A stretch of DNA of 64,000 nucleotides from Saccharothrix sp. NRRL B-16348 (GTDB lineage Bacteria > Actinomycetota > Actinomycetes > Mycobacteriales > Pseudonocardiaceae). The stretch covers positions 132,381 to 196,380 of the forward strand of contig NZ_LGED01000232.1 in assembly GCF_001280085.1 (NCBI RefSeq), in the 5' to 3' direction. How positions within the stretch are numbered: the stretch's first letter is position 1; each line of letters starts with the position of its first letter. The position numbers and the translations under genes were made by a program. Below are positions 26,765-38,154 of this stretch, piece after piece. Under the pieces are notes generated by a model, which did no database searches, was not told the DNA's origin, and was given only the letters and a program-made list of their open reading frames with translations.

Positions 26765-27795
26765 GGACGGGGTGAGGCGGCGCGGCCCAGGGTGCTCTGC
26801 CGGGCGATGAGCCGGTGCGCGGCGCGCACCTCGATGCCCGGCAACGGCTCCGTGCTGCCGATGCGCGCGAGCAGCCGCTCCACCGCCGTGGTCGCGATGG
26901 TCACCTTGTCGGGCGACACGGTGCTGATCGTCGGGTTGGAGTAGCGGCCGTCCTCGATGTCGTCGTACCCGATGAGGGCGATGTCCTCGGGCACGCGCAG
27001 CCCGCGCGCCAGCACCTCGTGCAGCGCGCCGAGCGCGACCAGGTCGCTGTAGCAGAACACGGCGTCCGGCGGGTCGTCCCGGTCGAGCAGCAGGCGCATC
27101 GCGCCCGAGCCGTCGGCCCGGTTGAACCTCGGCGTGTGGATGATCAACGACTCGTCCACCGGCAACCCGGCCTCGGCGTGCGCCTGCCGGTAGCCGAGCG
27201 TGCGCAGCTGCGCCGCCTCGCCGGTCGGGTACGGCTGGTCGCCGATGGCCGCGATCCGGCGCCTGCCCAGGCCGATCAGGTGCGCGGTGGCCTCCCGCGC
27301 CGCCGCCACGTCGTCGATCCCGACGTGGTCGAACGTGCCGTTGGACGACCGTTCGCCGAGCACGACGAGCGGCAGCGTCGGATCGCCGTCGTCCAGGTCC
27401 TCCTGGGCCAGCCCGAGCGGGCTGAAGATCATGCCGTCGAACAGCAGCGCCCGCGCGCCACGCCGGATCAGCTCGCGCTCGTGCGCCGGGTCGCCGTCGG
27501 TCTGGTCGATCAGCACGTTGTAGCCGCGCTCGCGCGCCCTCGGGATGATCGCCTGGAGCAGTTCGGCGAAGTAGGGCGTGTCCAGGTAGGGCACGACCAC
27601 GGCGATCTGCCCGGACCGGCCGTTGGCCAGGTTGCGGGCGAGCACGTTGGGCCGGTAGCCCAGCTCGTCGATCGCCCGCTCCACCTTCTCGCGGGTCCGC
27701 GCGGTGACCTTGGCGTAGCCGTTGACCACGTTCGAGACCGTTCGCGCGGACACACCGGCGAGCTCTGCTACGTCACGCAGAGTGGCGTCGCGCAT
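26734..27795 (-). CDS. LacI-family transcriptional regulator of the polysaccharide locus
   Basis: 353 residues. HTH at residues 5-25 (LRDVAELAGVSARTVSNVVNGY) with the hinge helix LARNLANGRSGQIAVVVPY, then a periplasmic-binding-protein-like effector domain (FDGMIFSPLG, RRIAAIGDQPYPTG, DAVFCYSDLVALGAL, IALIGYDDIEDGRY). It should repress until a sugar from the degraded polymer binds. ATG 27795 is used; an upstream in-frame extension lacks conservation. The C-terminal residues after STLGRA are encoded in repeat family A, so the natural end may have been altered. It is divergent from the ABC importer operon. Confidence 0.92.
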   Translation of the reverse strand: MRDATLRDVAELAGVSARTVSNVVNGYAKVTARTREKVERAIDELGYRPNVLARNLANGRSGQIAVVVPYLDTPYFAELLQAIIPRARERGYNVLIDQTDGDPAHERELIRRGARALLFDGMIFSPLGLAQEDLDDGDPTLPLVVLGERSSNGTFDHVGIDDVAAAREATAHLIGLGRRRIAAIGDQPYPTGEAAQLRTLGYRQAHAEAGLPVDESLIIHTPRFNRADGSGAMRLLLDRDDPPDAVFCYSDLVALGALHEVLARGLRVPEDIALIGYDDIEDGRYSNPTISTVSPDKVTIATTAVERLLARIGSTEPLPGIEVRAAHRLIARQSTLGRAASPRPERSTHLFRT

Positions 27796-27833
27796 CGTTC
27801 TCCTCCGTCGGACCGGCGCGGCGGCCCCACCGC

Positions 27834-27848
27834 TACAGCGCTGCAAAG
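27834..27848. promoter_or_regulatory. LacI-type operator O1 (near lacI start)
   Basis: TACAGCGCTGCAAAG: core CAGCGCTG is palindromic and the right half GCTGCAA matches the half-site of O2 and O3. It lies 39 bases upstream of the lacI start, so autoregulation is likely. Confidence 0.65.
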
Positions 27849-27942
27849 GAGTGTGCATCGTGGCCCCCGCCACGACAAGCCCCGGCCCGCCGGCGCGGCG
27901 CAACCGTCTCAAATCTCGTTTGAATTAACTTCAGGTGAGGTC

Positions 27943-27956
27943 TTGCAGCGCGGCAA
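27943..27956. promoter_or_regulatory. LacI-type operator O2 (importer promoter)
   Basis: TTGCAGCGCGGCAA, half-sites TTGCAGC and GCGGCAA. Its centre is 110 bases from O1 and 32 bases from O3. Confidence 0.7.
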
Positions 27957-27974
27957 AACCCCGTACATAGTGCT

Positions 27975-27988
27975 TTGCAGCGCAGCAA
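27975..27988. promoter_or_regulatory. LacI-type operator O3 (importer promoter)
   Basis: TTGCAGCGCAGCAA, half-sites TTGCAGC and GCAGCAA. Three helical turns from O2, so two LacI dimers could sit on the same DNA face. It lies 190 bases before the importer start. Confidence 0.7.
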
Positions 27989-28177
27989 GACCCGGTGCCA
28001 CGGTGGCAGACACGGTGAGGTCCCCAGGACCCTCCGGCCGTGGTGCGACACCCGGACCCGGCCTCCAGGCACCAGTTCGCGCCTCGTGGGGTCGCCGCTT
28101 ACCTTGTCCGTCTCGTTCACGCACCGTGATCGCGGTCGCGCATGCCCGGACGCATGCCGCGACGGAAAGGCGCACTC

Positions 28178-29488
28178 ATGCTCGGCACCACCTGGTTGGC
28201 GAAACTCCGAGGAGGGCTCGCCGCCTGCGGCCTGCTCGCCGTGGCCGCGTGCGGCGGGGCGAGCAGCGACGACGGACCCGTGACGGTGTCCGTCTGGGCC
28301 TGGTACCCGGAGTTCAAGGGGGTGGTCGAGGCGTTCAACGCCAGCCATCCCGACATCAAGGTCGAGTGGACCAACGCCGGCACCGGGGCGGACCACTACG
28401 CCAAGCTCAAGACCGCGATCACCGCGGGCAAGGGCGCGCCGGACGTGGCGATGGTGGAGTTCCAGCAGATCCCCACGTTCATCATCCTCGACGCCCTGGC
28501 GGACATGGGCGAGCACGGCGCCAACGAGGACAAGGGCCTCTACGCCGACTGGGCGTGGGAGCAGGCCACCGACGGCGAGAAGGTCTACGCGATCCCGGTC
28601 GACGGCGGACCGATGGCGTTGATGTACCGCAAGGACCTGTTCGACCAGCACGGCATCCCGGTGCCGACCACGTGGGCCGAGTACGCCGAAGCGGCCGTGA
28701 AGATCAAGGCGATCGACCCGAACGCGCACATCGCGAGCTTCGGCAGCGACGGAGGCTGGCTCAACGGCCTGATGTGGCAGTCCGGCTGCCGCCCGTACGG
28801 CTACTCGCACACCACCGCCAAGGACCAGGTGAAGATCAACCTCACCGCGCCCGAGTGCGAGCGGGTGGTCGACCTGGTCGGCGACCTGGTCGACAAGGGC
28901 CTCATGGCCAAGGACCCGTTCTTCACCGCCGACGCCACCGCCGCGCTGGACTCCGGCAAGTACTGGACGTGGGCCGCGGCCGGCTGGACGCCCGGCTACC
29001 TGGCGGGCTCGCTGAAGAACACCGCGGGCAAGTGGGCGGTCGCGCCGATGCCGCAGTGGACCGCGGGCGCGGACGAGCAGGGCGACTGGGGCGGCTCCAC
29101 GTTCACCGTGACCAAGCAGGCCAAGAACCCGAAGGCCGCCACCACCGTGGCGCGCGAGCTGTTCGGCAAGTCCGACGCGGCCTGGCAGATCGGCCTGGAC
29201 AAGGCGTTCCTCTACCCGCTGGTCAAGGACGTCGCGGCGGACCCGGCGTTCACCGGCAAGGCCTACGACTTCTTCAACGGCCAGAAGGTGAACGAGATCT
29301 TCGTGCCGGTGTCGGAGAAGCTGGGCGACTTCCAGTTCACGCCGTTCCAGGACTTCGTGTACAGCGAGCTGAACGACCGCAGCGCCGAGGCGATGTCGGG
29401 CAGCAGGCCGTGGAGCACGGTGCTGGAGCAGACGCAGGAGAACGTCGTCGCGTACGCCGAGCAGCAGGGCTTCAAGGTCGGCAAGTAA
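28178..29488 (+). CDS. Sugar ABC transporter substrate-binding lipoprotein (family 1)
   Basis: 436 residues. Lipobox LLAVAAC near residue 23 predicts a lipid-anchored, surface-exposed protein. The mature part starts with VSVWAWYPEFKGVVEAFNASHPDIKVEW and continues with DVAMVEFQQIP and IPVDGGPMALMYRKDLFD, the classic pattern of oligosaccharide-binding proteins. Start ATG 28178 is preferred over 28142 because it places the signal peptide correctly. Cargo is probably an arabino- or rhamnogalacturonan-derived oligosaccharide, inferred from the neighbouring enzymes. Confidence 0.92.
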   Translation: MLGTTWLAKLRGGLAACGLLAVAACGGASSDDGPVTVSVWAWYPEFKGVVEAFNASHPDIKVEWTNAGTGADHYAKLKTAITAGKGAPDVAMVEFQQIPTFIILDALADMGEHGANEDKGLYADWAWEQATDGEKVYAIPVDGGPMALMYRKDLFDQHGIPVPTTWAEYAEAAVKIKAIDPNAHIASFGSDGGWLNGLMWQSGCRPYGYSHTTAKDQVKINLTAPECERVVDLVGDLVDKGLMAKDPFFTADATAALDSGKYWTWAAAGWTPGYLAGSLKNTAGKWAVAPMPQWTAGADEQGDWGGSTFTVTKQAKNPKAATTVARELFGKSDAAWQIGLDKAFLYPLVKDVAADPAFTGKAYDFFNGQKVNEIFVPVSEKLGDFQFTPFQDFVYSELNDRSAEAMSGSRPWSTVLEQTQENVVAYAEQQGFKVGK

Positions 29489-29572
29489 CGCCCGCCGGCC
29501 CGCCGCGTCGAGCGCGCGGCGGGCCCGCGGTCCCCAGTCAGCCCTCGCCCAGGCCAAGTCAGGAGGTCCACC

Positions 29573-30535
29573 GTGACGCGGTCCCCGTCGATCACGGCGC
29601 CCGAGGCCGACGACCCGCCGGCCGCACCGGTCGAGTCCAGCGCGCGGCGGCGGTCGCGCCGGGTCACCGCCCGTCCCGTGGCCGGGATGCTGTTCGTCCT
29701 GCCGTTCTTCCTCGTCGTCGTCGCGTTCCTGATCGTGCCGCTGGGGTACGCGTTCTGGCTCAGCCTGTCCAGCAAGAGCCTCGCCGTCGGCACGCGGTTC
29801 AGCGGCATCGACAACTACGTGCGCGCGTTCACCGACCCGTTGCTGCTGGACGGCCTGCTGCGGGTCGTCCTCTTCGGACTCGTGCAGATCCCGGTCATGC
29901 TCGGCATCGCGCTGGCCGGCGCGCTCACGCTGGACGCCGTGACGACGAAGTTCGCCCTGGCGTTCCGGCTCGTCGCGTTCATGCCCTACGCCGTGCCCGC
30001 CGTCGTCGGCGCGCTCATGTGGGGCTTCCTCTACAGCCGCACGTTCGGGCCGTTCGCCGACCTGCCGACGCTGGTCGGCGGCGAGCCGATCGACTTCTTC
30101 AGCGTCTCGTTGCTGCTGGTGTCGCTGGGCAACATCGTCACGTGGGCGTGGACCGGCTACAACATGATCATCCTGTACTCGGCGTTGCAGGGCGTGCCGC
30201 GGGAGATGTACGAGGCCGCGATGATCGACGGCGCGTCGCCGGTGCAGATCGCGTTGCGGGTCAAGGTGCCCGCGATCAAGCAGGCGATCTCGCTGGCCGC
30301 GATCTTCACCGTCATCGGCACCATGCAGTTCTTCACCGAGCCGCAGATCATGGCCCGGTTCGCGCCGCAGATCTCGGCCGGGTACACGCCGAACCTCTAC
30401 GCCTACAACCAGGCGTTCGCCTACTCGGACTTCCACTACTCCGCGGCGATCTCGTTCGCGCTCGGCTTCCTCGTCTTCGTGGTGGCCTACGTGTTTGTGT
30501 TCGTCAACAACCGCAGGCGGGGGAAGCGCGCATGA
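29573..30535 (+). CDS. Sugar ABC transporter permease (MalF-type)
   Basis: 320 residues with a basic 40-residue cytoplasmic N-terminus and six membrane segments. The EAA loop reads YEAAMIDGASPVQIALRVKVP near residues 215-235, the contact site for the ATPase. GTG start has AGGAGG upstream. It overlaps the next permease by ATGA. No ATPase gene is present in the operon, so a shared MsiK-like ATPase elsewhere in the genome is expected, as known for actinomycete sugar importers. Confidence 0.93.
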   Translation: MTRSPSITAPEADDPPAAPVESSARRRSRRVTARPVAGMLFVLPFFLVVVAFLIVPLGYAFWLSLSSKSLAVGTRFSGIDNYVRAFTDPLLLDGLLRVVLFGLVQIPVMLGIALAGALTLDAVTTKFALAFRLVAFMPYAVPAVVGALMWGFLYSRTFGPFADLPTLVGGEPIDFFSVSLLLVSLGNIVTWAWTGYNMIILYSALQGVPREMYEAAMIDGASPVQIALRVKVPAIKQAISLAAIFTVIGTMQFFTEPQIMARFAPQISAGYTPNLYAYNQAFAYSDFHYSAAISFALGFLVFVVAYVFVFVNNRRRGKRA

Positions 30536-31398
30536 CCCTCGGCAAAGCCGACAACCGGCCCAAGGTGAACACCCGGCTCCCGCACCTGCTGATGGGCGTG
30601 GGCATCCTGTACTTCCTCGTCCCGCTGCTGTGGGTGCTCGTCGCGGCCACCAAGAGCCAGCCGGACCTGCTCGACAGCCCGGCGCTGTGGTTCGCCGAGT
30701 TCAACCTGGTCGAGAACATCGGGCAGCTGTTCCGCGAGGACGACGGCGCGTACGGCAAGTGGCTGGTCAACACGGCGTTGTACTCGGGGCTGAGCGCCGT
30801 GGGCGCGACGGCCCTGGCGGCGGCCGCGGGCTACGGCCTGGCCCGGTTCCGGTTCCCCGGCAAGAGGCTGTTCGAGACGGCGCTGCTCGGCATGATCATG
30901 GTGCCCGCCACCGCGCTCGTGCTGCCGACCTACCTTATCCTGTCCGAAGTGGAACTCGTGGACACGATGTGGGCGGTCATCCTGCCGTCGCTGCTCAGCC
31001 CGTTCGGCGCGTACCTGATCCGCGTCTACGTGGACGAGAGCGTGCCGGTGGAGCTGATCGACTCCGCCCGCATCGACCGGGCGGGGGAGCTGCGCATCTT
31101 CTGGCAGATCGTGGTGCCGATGATGCGGCCCGCCCTCGTCACCGTCTTCCTGTTCACCTTGGTCGCGACCTGGAACAACTACTTCCTGCCGCTGGTGATG
31201 CTCAGCGACGCCGACCTGTACCCCCTCACCGTGGGCCTGACCACCTGGTTCAACACCGCCCAGCAGGAGGCAGGCACCCGAATGCTGTTCAACCTCGTGG
31301 TGACCGGCTCACTGCTGGCCATCGTCCCGCTCATCGTCGCCTTCGTCCTGCTGCAGCGCTTCTGGCGCAGCGGTGCGGCCGCGGGTGCCCTGAAGTAG
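30532..31398 (+). CDS. Sugar ABC transporter permease (MalG-type)
   Basis: 288 residues, six membrane segments. The EAA-like loop is VELIDSARIDRAGELRIFWQIVVP, where the usual GA pair is replaced by RI. It ends in a basic tail (LLQRFWRSGAAAG). ATG 30532 overlaps the previous stop. The much longer frame open upstream on this strand is a composition artefact. Seven bases separate it from the arabinofuranosidase gene. Confidence 0.93.
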   Translation: MTLGKADNRPKVNTRLPHLLMGVGILYFLVPLLWVLVAATKSQPDLLDSPALWFAEFNLVENIGQLFREDDGAYGKWLVNTALYSGLSAVGATALAAAAGYGLARFRFPGKRLFETALLGMIMVPATALVLPTYLILSEVELVDTMWAVILPSLLSPFGAYLIRVYVDESVPVELIDSARIDRAGELRIFWQIVVPMMRPALVTVFLFTLVATWNNYFLPLVMLSDADLYPLTVGLTTWFNTAQQEAGTRMLFNLVVTGSLLAIVPLIVAFVLLQRFWRSGAAAGALK

Positions 31399-31405
31399 GA
31401 GCATC

Positions 31406-32911
31406 GTGCTCAACGCCTCCCTTTCCCTCAACCCCGACTACGTCATCGCGCCCGTGCGACGCCGCCTCTTCGGGTCGTTCGTCGAGCACATGGGCCGCTG
31501 CGTCTACACCGGCATCTACGAACCCGGCCACCCGACCGCCGACGAGGACGGGTTCCGGGGTGACGTGCTGGAGCTGACCCGTGAGATGGGGGTCGAGCTG
31601 GTCCGCTACCCCGGCGGCAACTTCGTCTCCGGCTACCGCTGGGAGGACGGCGTCGGGCCCGTCGCGCAGCGGCCCGTGCGCCGTGAGCTCGCGTGGCACA
31701 GCCTGGAGACCAACGAGGTCGGCGTCGACGAGTTCGTCCGCTGGGCGCGCAAGGCCGACGTCGAGGTCATGTACGCGGTGAACCTCGGCACGCGCGGTGT
31801 GGCCGAGGCGCTCGACGTGCACGAGTACATGAACCACGAAGGCGGCACGCAGCTGTCCGACCTGCGCCGCGAGAACGGCTCCGAGAAGCCGCACGGCGTG
31901 AAGCTGTGGTGCCTGGGCAACGAGCTGGACGGCCCGTGGCAGCTCGGCCACAAGACCGCGCACGAGTACGGTCGGCTGGCCGCCGAGACGGCTCGCGCGT
32001 TGCGGCAGGCGGAGCCGGACCTGGAACTGGTGGCGTGCGGCAGCTCCAGCTCGTCCATGCCGACGTTCGGCGAGTGGGAGTCCACCGTGCTGGAGCTGGC
32101 GTACGAGGAGGTGGACCACATCTCGCTGCACGCCTACTACGAGGTGCTCGACGGCGACGTGGACAGCTTCCTGGCCTCCGCCGCGGACATGGACCACTTC
32201 ATCGACAGCGTGGTGGCCACCGCGGACGCGGTCGGCGCGCGGCTCAAGAGCAAGAAGAAGATCACGCTCTCGTTCGACGAGTGGAACGTCTGGTACATGA
32301 AGCGGTTCCAGGCCGAGGCGCGCACGGAGTGGGAGGTCGCGCCGCGGGTCATCGAGGACCAGTACGACGTCACCGACGCCGTGGTCGTCGGCAACCTGCT
32401 GATCTCGCTGCTGCGCCACAGCGACCGGGTGGCGGTGGCGTGCCAGGCGCAGCTGGTGAACGTGATCGCGCCGATCCGCAGCGAGCCGGGCGGCCCGGCG
32501 TGGCGGCAGACGACGTTCCACCCGTTCGCGCTGACGTCGCGGCTGGCGCGGGGGAAGGTGCTGCGGGTGGAGACCACCTCGCCGACCTACTCGACCAAGC
32601 GCTTCGGTGACGTCCCGGTGGTCGACTCGGTCGCCACGCACGACGAGGAGACCGGCGACACGGTGGTGTTCGTGGTCAACCGCCACCGCTCGGAGCCGGT
32701 CGACCTGCGGGTCGCGCTGGCCGCGTTCGGCGACGTGGAGGTCGCCGAGGCGTGGACCGTGCACGACCCGGACGGCTCGGCCACCAACACCGAATCCGAC
32801 CCGGACCGCGTCGTGCCGCAACCGCAGACCGCCACCATCGCCGACGGCGACCTGCACGTCGTCCTGCCACCCGTCTCCTGGACCGCCGTGCGCCTCACCC
32901 CCACCTCCTAA
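31406..32911 (+). CDS. abfA: Alpha-L-arabinofuranosidase, GH51
   Basis: 501 residues, no signal peptide, so cytoplasmic. Conserved blocks: LFGSFVEHMGRCVYTGIYEP, VELVRYPGGNFVSGY, KLWCLGNELDGPW with acid/base E173, and ITLSFDEWNVWY with nucleophile E292; C-terminal beta domain from about 390. It removes terminal alpha-L-arabinofuranosyl residues from imported arabino-oligosaccharides. GTG 31406 follows AGGAGC. It is the last gene of the importer operon, which links the transporter to arabinose-containing pectin or arabinoxylan fragments. Confidence 0.95.
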   Translation: MLNASLSLNPDYVIAPVRRRLFGSFVEHMGRCVYTGIYEPGHPTADEDGFRGDVLELTREMGVELVRYPGGNFVSGYRWEDGVGPVAQRPVRRELAWHSLETNEVGVDEFVRWARKADVEVMYAVNLGTRGVAEALDVHEYMNHEGGTQLSDLRRENGSEKPHGVKLWCLGNELDGPWQLGHKTAHEYGRLAAETARALRQAEPDLELVACGSSSSSMPTFGEWESTVLELAYEEVDHISLHAYYEVLDGDVDSFLASAADMDHFIDSVVATADAVGARLKSKKKITLSFDEWNVWYMKRFQAEARTEWEVAPRVIEDQYDVTDAVVVGNLLISLLRHSDRVAVACQAQLVNVIAPIRSEPGGPAWRQTTFHPFALTSRLARGKVLRVETTSPTYSTKRFGDVPVVDSVATHDEETGDTVVFVVNRHRSEPVDLRVALAAFGDVEVAEAWTVHDPDGSATNTESDPDRVVPQPQTATIADGDLHVVLPPVSWTAVRLTPTS

Positions 32912-32915
32912 CCTT

Positions 32916-33066
32916 CGAGAGTCCTACGTTCACGTCGCGAGAGTCCTACGTTCGGACACCCTGAATTCAACGTTCGCAGCGGGCGCCTCACCTGGCTCCG
33001 CGTGCTGAGCGTTGAATTCAGGGGTCGTGAACGTAGGACTCTCGCGTGCTGGACGTAGGACTCTCG
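32916..33066. repeat. Repeat family A, complete palindromic array between convergent genes
   Basis: Two direct copies of CGAGAGTCCTACGTTC (32916, 32938) face two inverted copies (33029-33044 and 33051-33066, the last with one mismatch), each pair 22 bases apart. Inside lies a perfect 14-bp inverted repeat, CCCTGAATTCAACG at 32959-32972 and its complement at 33010-33023. The whole can fold as one long hairpin and may terminate both genes. The same unit occurs at 26687-26741. Confidence 0.9.
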
Positions 33067-33074
33067 CGGGTTGG

Positions 33075-35462
<2,388 letters not shown>

Positions 35463-35559
35463 CGTGTCTCCATCTGGGTTGGGCTGGGCGCGTTCGCGGG
35501 TGCGCGGTCGCCCCGCTCCTGCGGACGTCGGAGCGGGGCGGCTCGCGGTGGGGTGCGGT

Positions 35560-35970
35560 TCAGCGCAGCTGCTGGATGCGGATCAGGTTGCCCGCGGGGT
35601 CGCGGAACGCGCAGTCGCGGATGCCGTACGGGTGCTCGGTCGGTTCCTGGACGACTTCGGCGCCACCGGCCTGGAGCTGGTCGAACGTGCCGTCGAGGTC
35701 CTTGGTGGCGAGGTTGATCCCGGCGTAGGTGCCCTTGGCCATCATCTCGACGATGGTGCGGCGCTCCTCCTCGGTGACGCCGGGGTCGGCGGCCGGCGGG
35801 TGCAGCACGATGGACGTGCCGGGCTGCCCCGCGGGACCGACCGTGATCCAGCGCATCCCCTCGTAGCCGACGTCGTTGCGGACCTCGAAGCCGAGGGTGT
35901 CGCGGTAGAAGGCGAGCGCGGCGTCCGGGTCGTCCTGCGGGAGGAACGTCTGGTGAATGCTGATGTCCAT
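35560..35970 (-). CDS. VOC-family (glyoxalase/bleomycin-resistance fold) protein
   Basis: 136 residues with two beta-alpha-beta-beta-beta modules: DISIHQTFLPQDDPDAALAFYRDTLG at the start and INLATKDLDGTFDQLQAGGAEVV in the second half, closing with RDCAFRDPAGNLIRI. Such proteins are metal-dependent isomerases, dioxygenases or antibiotic binders; the substrate is unknown. ATG 35970 is chosen because TAGCGT (35978-35983) is exactly seven bases upstream. That hexamer overlaps the stop codon of the AraC gene on the same strand. Confidence 0.85.
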   Translation of the reverse strand: MDISIHQTFLPQDDPDAALAFYRDTLGFEVRNDVGYEGMRWITVGPAGQPGTSIVLHPPAADPGVTEEERRTIVEMMAKGTYAGINLATKDLDGTFDQLQAGGAEVVQEPTEHPYGIRDCAFRDPAGNLIRIQQLR

Positions 35971-35980
35971 GACGGTCACG

Positions 35981-36424
<444 letters not shown>

Positions 36425-36508
36425 GTGCGTGATCGTGCCACATGACGGTACGTGGAGCAGGCCGGAACCCGGTGTCACGGGAGGCTGGATCGTGGCAGTC
36501 TGACCGCC

Positions 36509-37033
36509 GTGATCACGCGTGAGCTGATGTTGATCGGCGGCGGCGCCGGGGTGGGCAAGTCGAGCGTCGGCTGGGAGGTCTCCCAGGTGCTCCAAGGGAG
36601 GGGCACGGCGCACTGCCTGGTGGAGGGCGACTTCCTGGACCAGATCCACCCGGCGCCCGCCGACGACCCGCACCGCACCGGGATCACCGAGCGCAACCTG
36701 GCCGCCGTGTGGGCCAACTACGCCGCGCTCGGCCAGTCGCGGCTGGTCTACACGAACACGGTGAGCGTGCTGGAGGAGCCGATGATCCGGCGTGCCATGG
36801 GCGAGGGGGACGTCCGCTCGACGTGCGTGCTGCTCACCGCCGAGGAGGCGACCGTCCGGGAACGCCTCGCCCGCCGTGAGATCGGCTCGCAGCTCGCGCC
36901 GCACATCGAGCGGAGCCTGGCGATGGCCCGCCTGCTGGACGCGGACGCCCCGCCCGGCACCGTCCGGATCGCGACGGACGGCAGGTCGGTCGAGGAGATC
37001 GCGCACGAGGTCGTCCGCGCCGCCGGCTGGTGA
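36509..37033 (+). CDS. P-loop kinase-like ATPase, function unknown
   Basis: 174 residues. Walker A GGGAGVGKSS near residue 10 follows a hydrophobic strand; ATVRERLARREIGS near residue 115 resembles the lid/arginine region of small-molecule kinases, so a gluconate-, shikimate- or nucleoside-kinase-like fold (AAA_33 type) is likely. The substrate is unknown. GTG 36509 is preferred since CAGTCT lies seven bases upstream. It is divergent from the AraC gene and convergent with the sigma factor gene, seven bases apart. Confidence 0.75.
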   Translation: MITRELMLIGGGAGVGKSSVGWEVSQVLQGRGTAHCLVEGDFLDQIHPAPADDPHRTGITERNLAAVWANYAALGQSRLVYTNTVSVLEEPMIRRAMGEGDVRSTCVLLTAEEATVRERLARREIGSQLAPHIERSLAMARLLDADAPPGTVRIATDGRSVEEIAHEVVRAAGW

Positions 37034-37040
37034 CGTGACG

Positions 37041-38078
37041 TCACGGCAGTGAGGCGGGCAGGCCGAACGCCGGGAAGTGCTCCGCGCCGACGAACGACGT
37101 GACGTCGCGGATCCGGTCGCCGCGCAGCGTCAGCACGTTGACCGCCCACGCCGGGTACGCGCCCGCGCCGTCGTCCCACAGGTAGCAGGCGACGGCGGGC
37201 TGGCCGTTGGCGCTGGTCACCAGGTGCCGCCACGGCGGGCAGTCGCCCAACGGCACCCGCGTGACGAAGTCGGCGACCGCCTCGATGCCGCGGTACCAGT
37301 GCGGCAGCGGCGGCATGGACCAGGTGACGTCCTCGGTCAGCAGCGCGACCATGGTGTCGGCGTCGCCGCGTTCCAGCGCGCCGGCGTAGTCGGCCACGAC
37401 CTGCCGCAGGCGCGCGTCGCCGAGCAGCCGCAACGTCTGCTGCTGGGTGCGTGCGGGCACCTTCTCCGCGACCACCCGGCGGGCACGGGCCAGCGCGGAG
37501 TTCACCGACGTGGCCGAGGTGCTCATCATGGCGGCGATCTCGGCCGCCGAGAACCCGAGCACCTCGAACAGCAGCAACGCCGCCCGCTGGTTGCCGGGCA
37601 GGTGTTGCAGGGCGGCGACGAACGCCAGCTCGACGGCTTCGCGCTGCGCGTAGCGCCCGGCCGGGCAGCTGTCGCTCAAGCCCTCGTCCGGGTACGGCCC
37701 GAGCCAGGCGACGTCCGTCCGGGGCGGGTTGTCGATCACCGCGCGTTCGCTGGCCGGCCCCAGGTCCACCGGCAGCGCCCGCCGACCCCGGCTCTCCACC
37801 GCGTCGAGGCACGTGCGGGTGGCCACCTTGTACAGCCAGGAGCGCAGTGAGCTGCGCCCTTCGAAGCGGCCGAGCCCGCGCCACGCCCGCAGCAGGGCGT
37901 CCTGGAGGGCGTCGTCGGCGTCGTGGGTGGAGCCGAGCATGCGGTAGCAGTGCGCGTGCAGCTCCCGGCGCAGCGGCTCGACCAGGCGGGTGAACGCCTC
38001 GCCGTCGCCCTCGCGGGCCCGCGCCAGGTCGGGCTCCTCGACGCCCGTCGCGGAACTCGCCGGAGAAACTTCGCTCAC
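37041..38078 (-). CDS. ECF sigma-70 factor with C-terminal SnoaL-like domain
   Basis: 345 residues. Sigma region 2 lies around LHAHCYRMLGSTHDADDALQDALLRAW with KVATRTCLDAV; region 4 is LPGNQRAALLLFEVLGFSAAEIAAMM followed by VNSALARARR. Residues about 215-345 form a SnoaL-like domain (YAGALERGDADTMVALLTEDVTWSMPP), as in sigma factors that use a fused domain instead of a separate anti-sigma. GTG 38078 is favoured (hexamer AGAATC seven bases upstream); starts further up would overlap the promoter of the divergent hydrolase gene, its likely target. Confidence 0.88.
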   Translation of the reverse strand: MSEVSPASSATGVEEPDLARAREGDGEAFTRLVEPLRRELHAHCYRMLGSTHDADDALQDALLRAWRGLGRFEGRSSLRSWLYKVATRTCLDAVESRGRRALPVDLGPASERAVIDNPPRTDVAWLGPYPDEGLSDSCPAGRYAQREAVELAFVAALQHLPGNQRAALLLFEVLGFSAAEIAAMMSTSATSVNSALARARRVVAEKVPARTQQQTLRLLGDARLRQVVADYAGALERGDADTMVALLTEDVTWSMPPLPHWYRGIEAVADFVTRVPLGDCPPWRHLVTSANGQPAVACYLWDDGAGAYPAWAVNVLTLRGDRIRDVTSFVGAEHFPAFGLPASLP

Positions 38079-38154
38079 GAGCGACGATTCTGCCCCACCC
38101 GCGGAGTCACTACCGGCGATCGAGCACTTCAGAGGCCGTTCCAGGAGGACCGCG

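Noticed and set aside
26815..31398. 1527-residue open frame on the plus strand
   Set aside because: Only its last 288 residues are the real permease; the rest is antisense to lacI or out of frame with the binding protein and first permease.
26687..33066. CRISPR-like array from the regular 22-bp repeats
   Set aside because: Only two or three units per site, spacers of six bases or fewer, mirrored orientation at one site and no cas genes.
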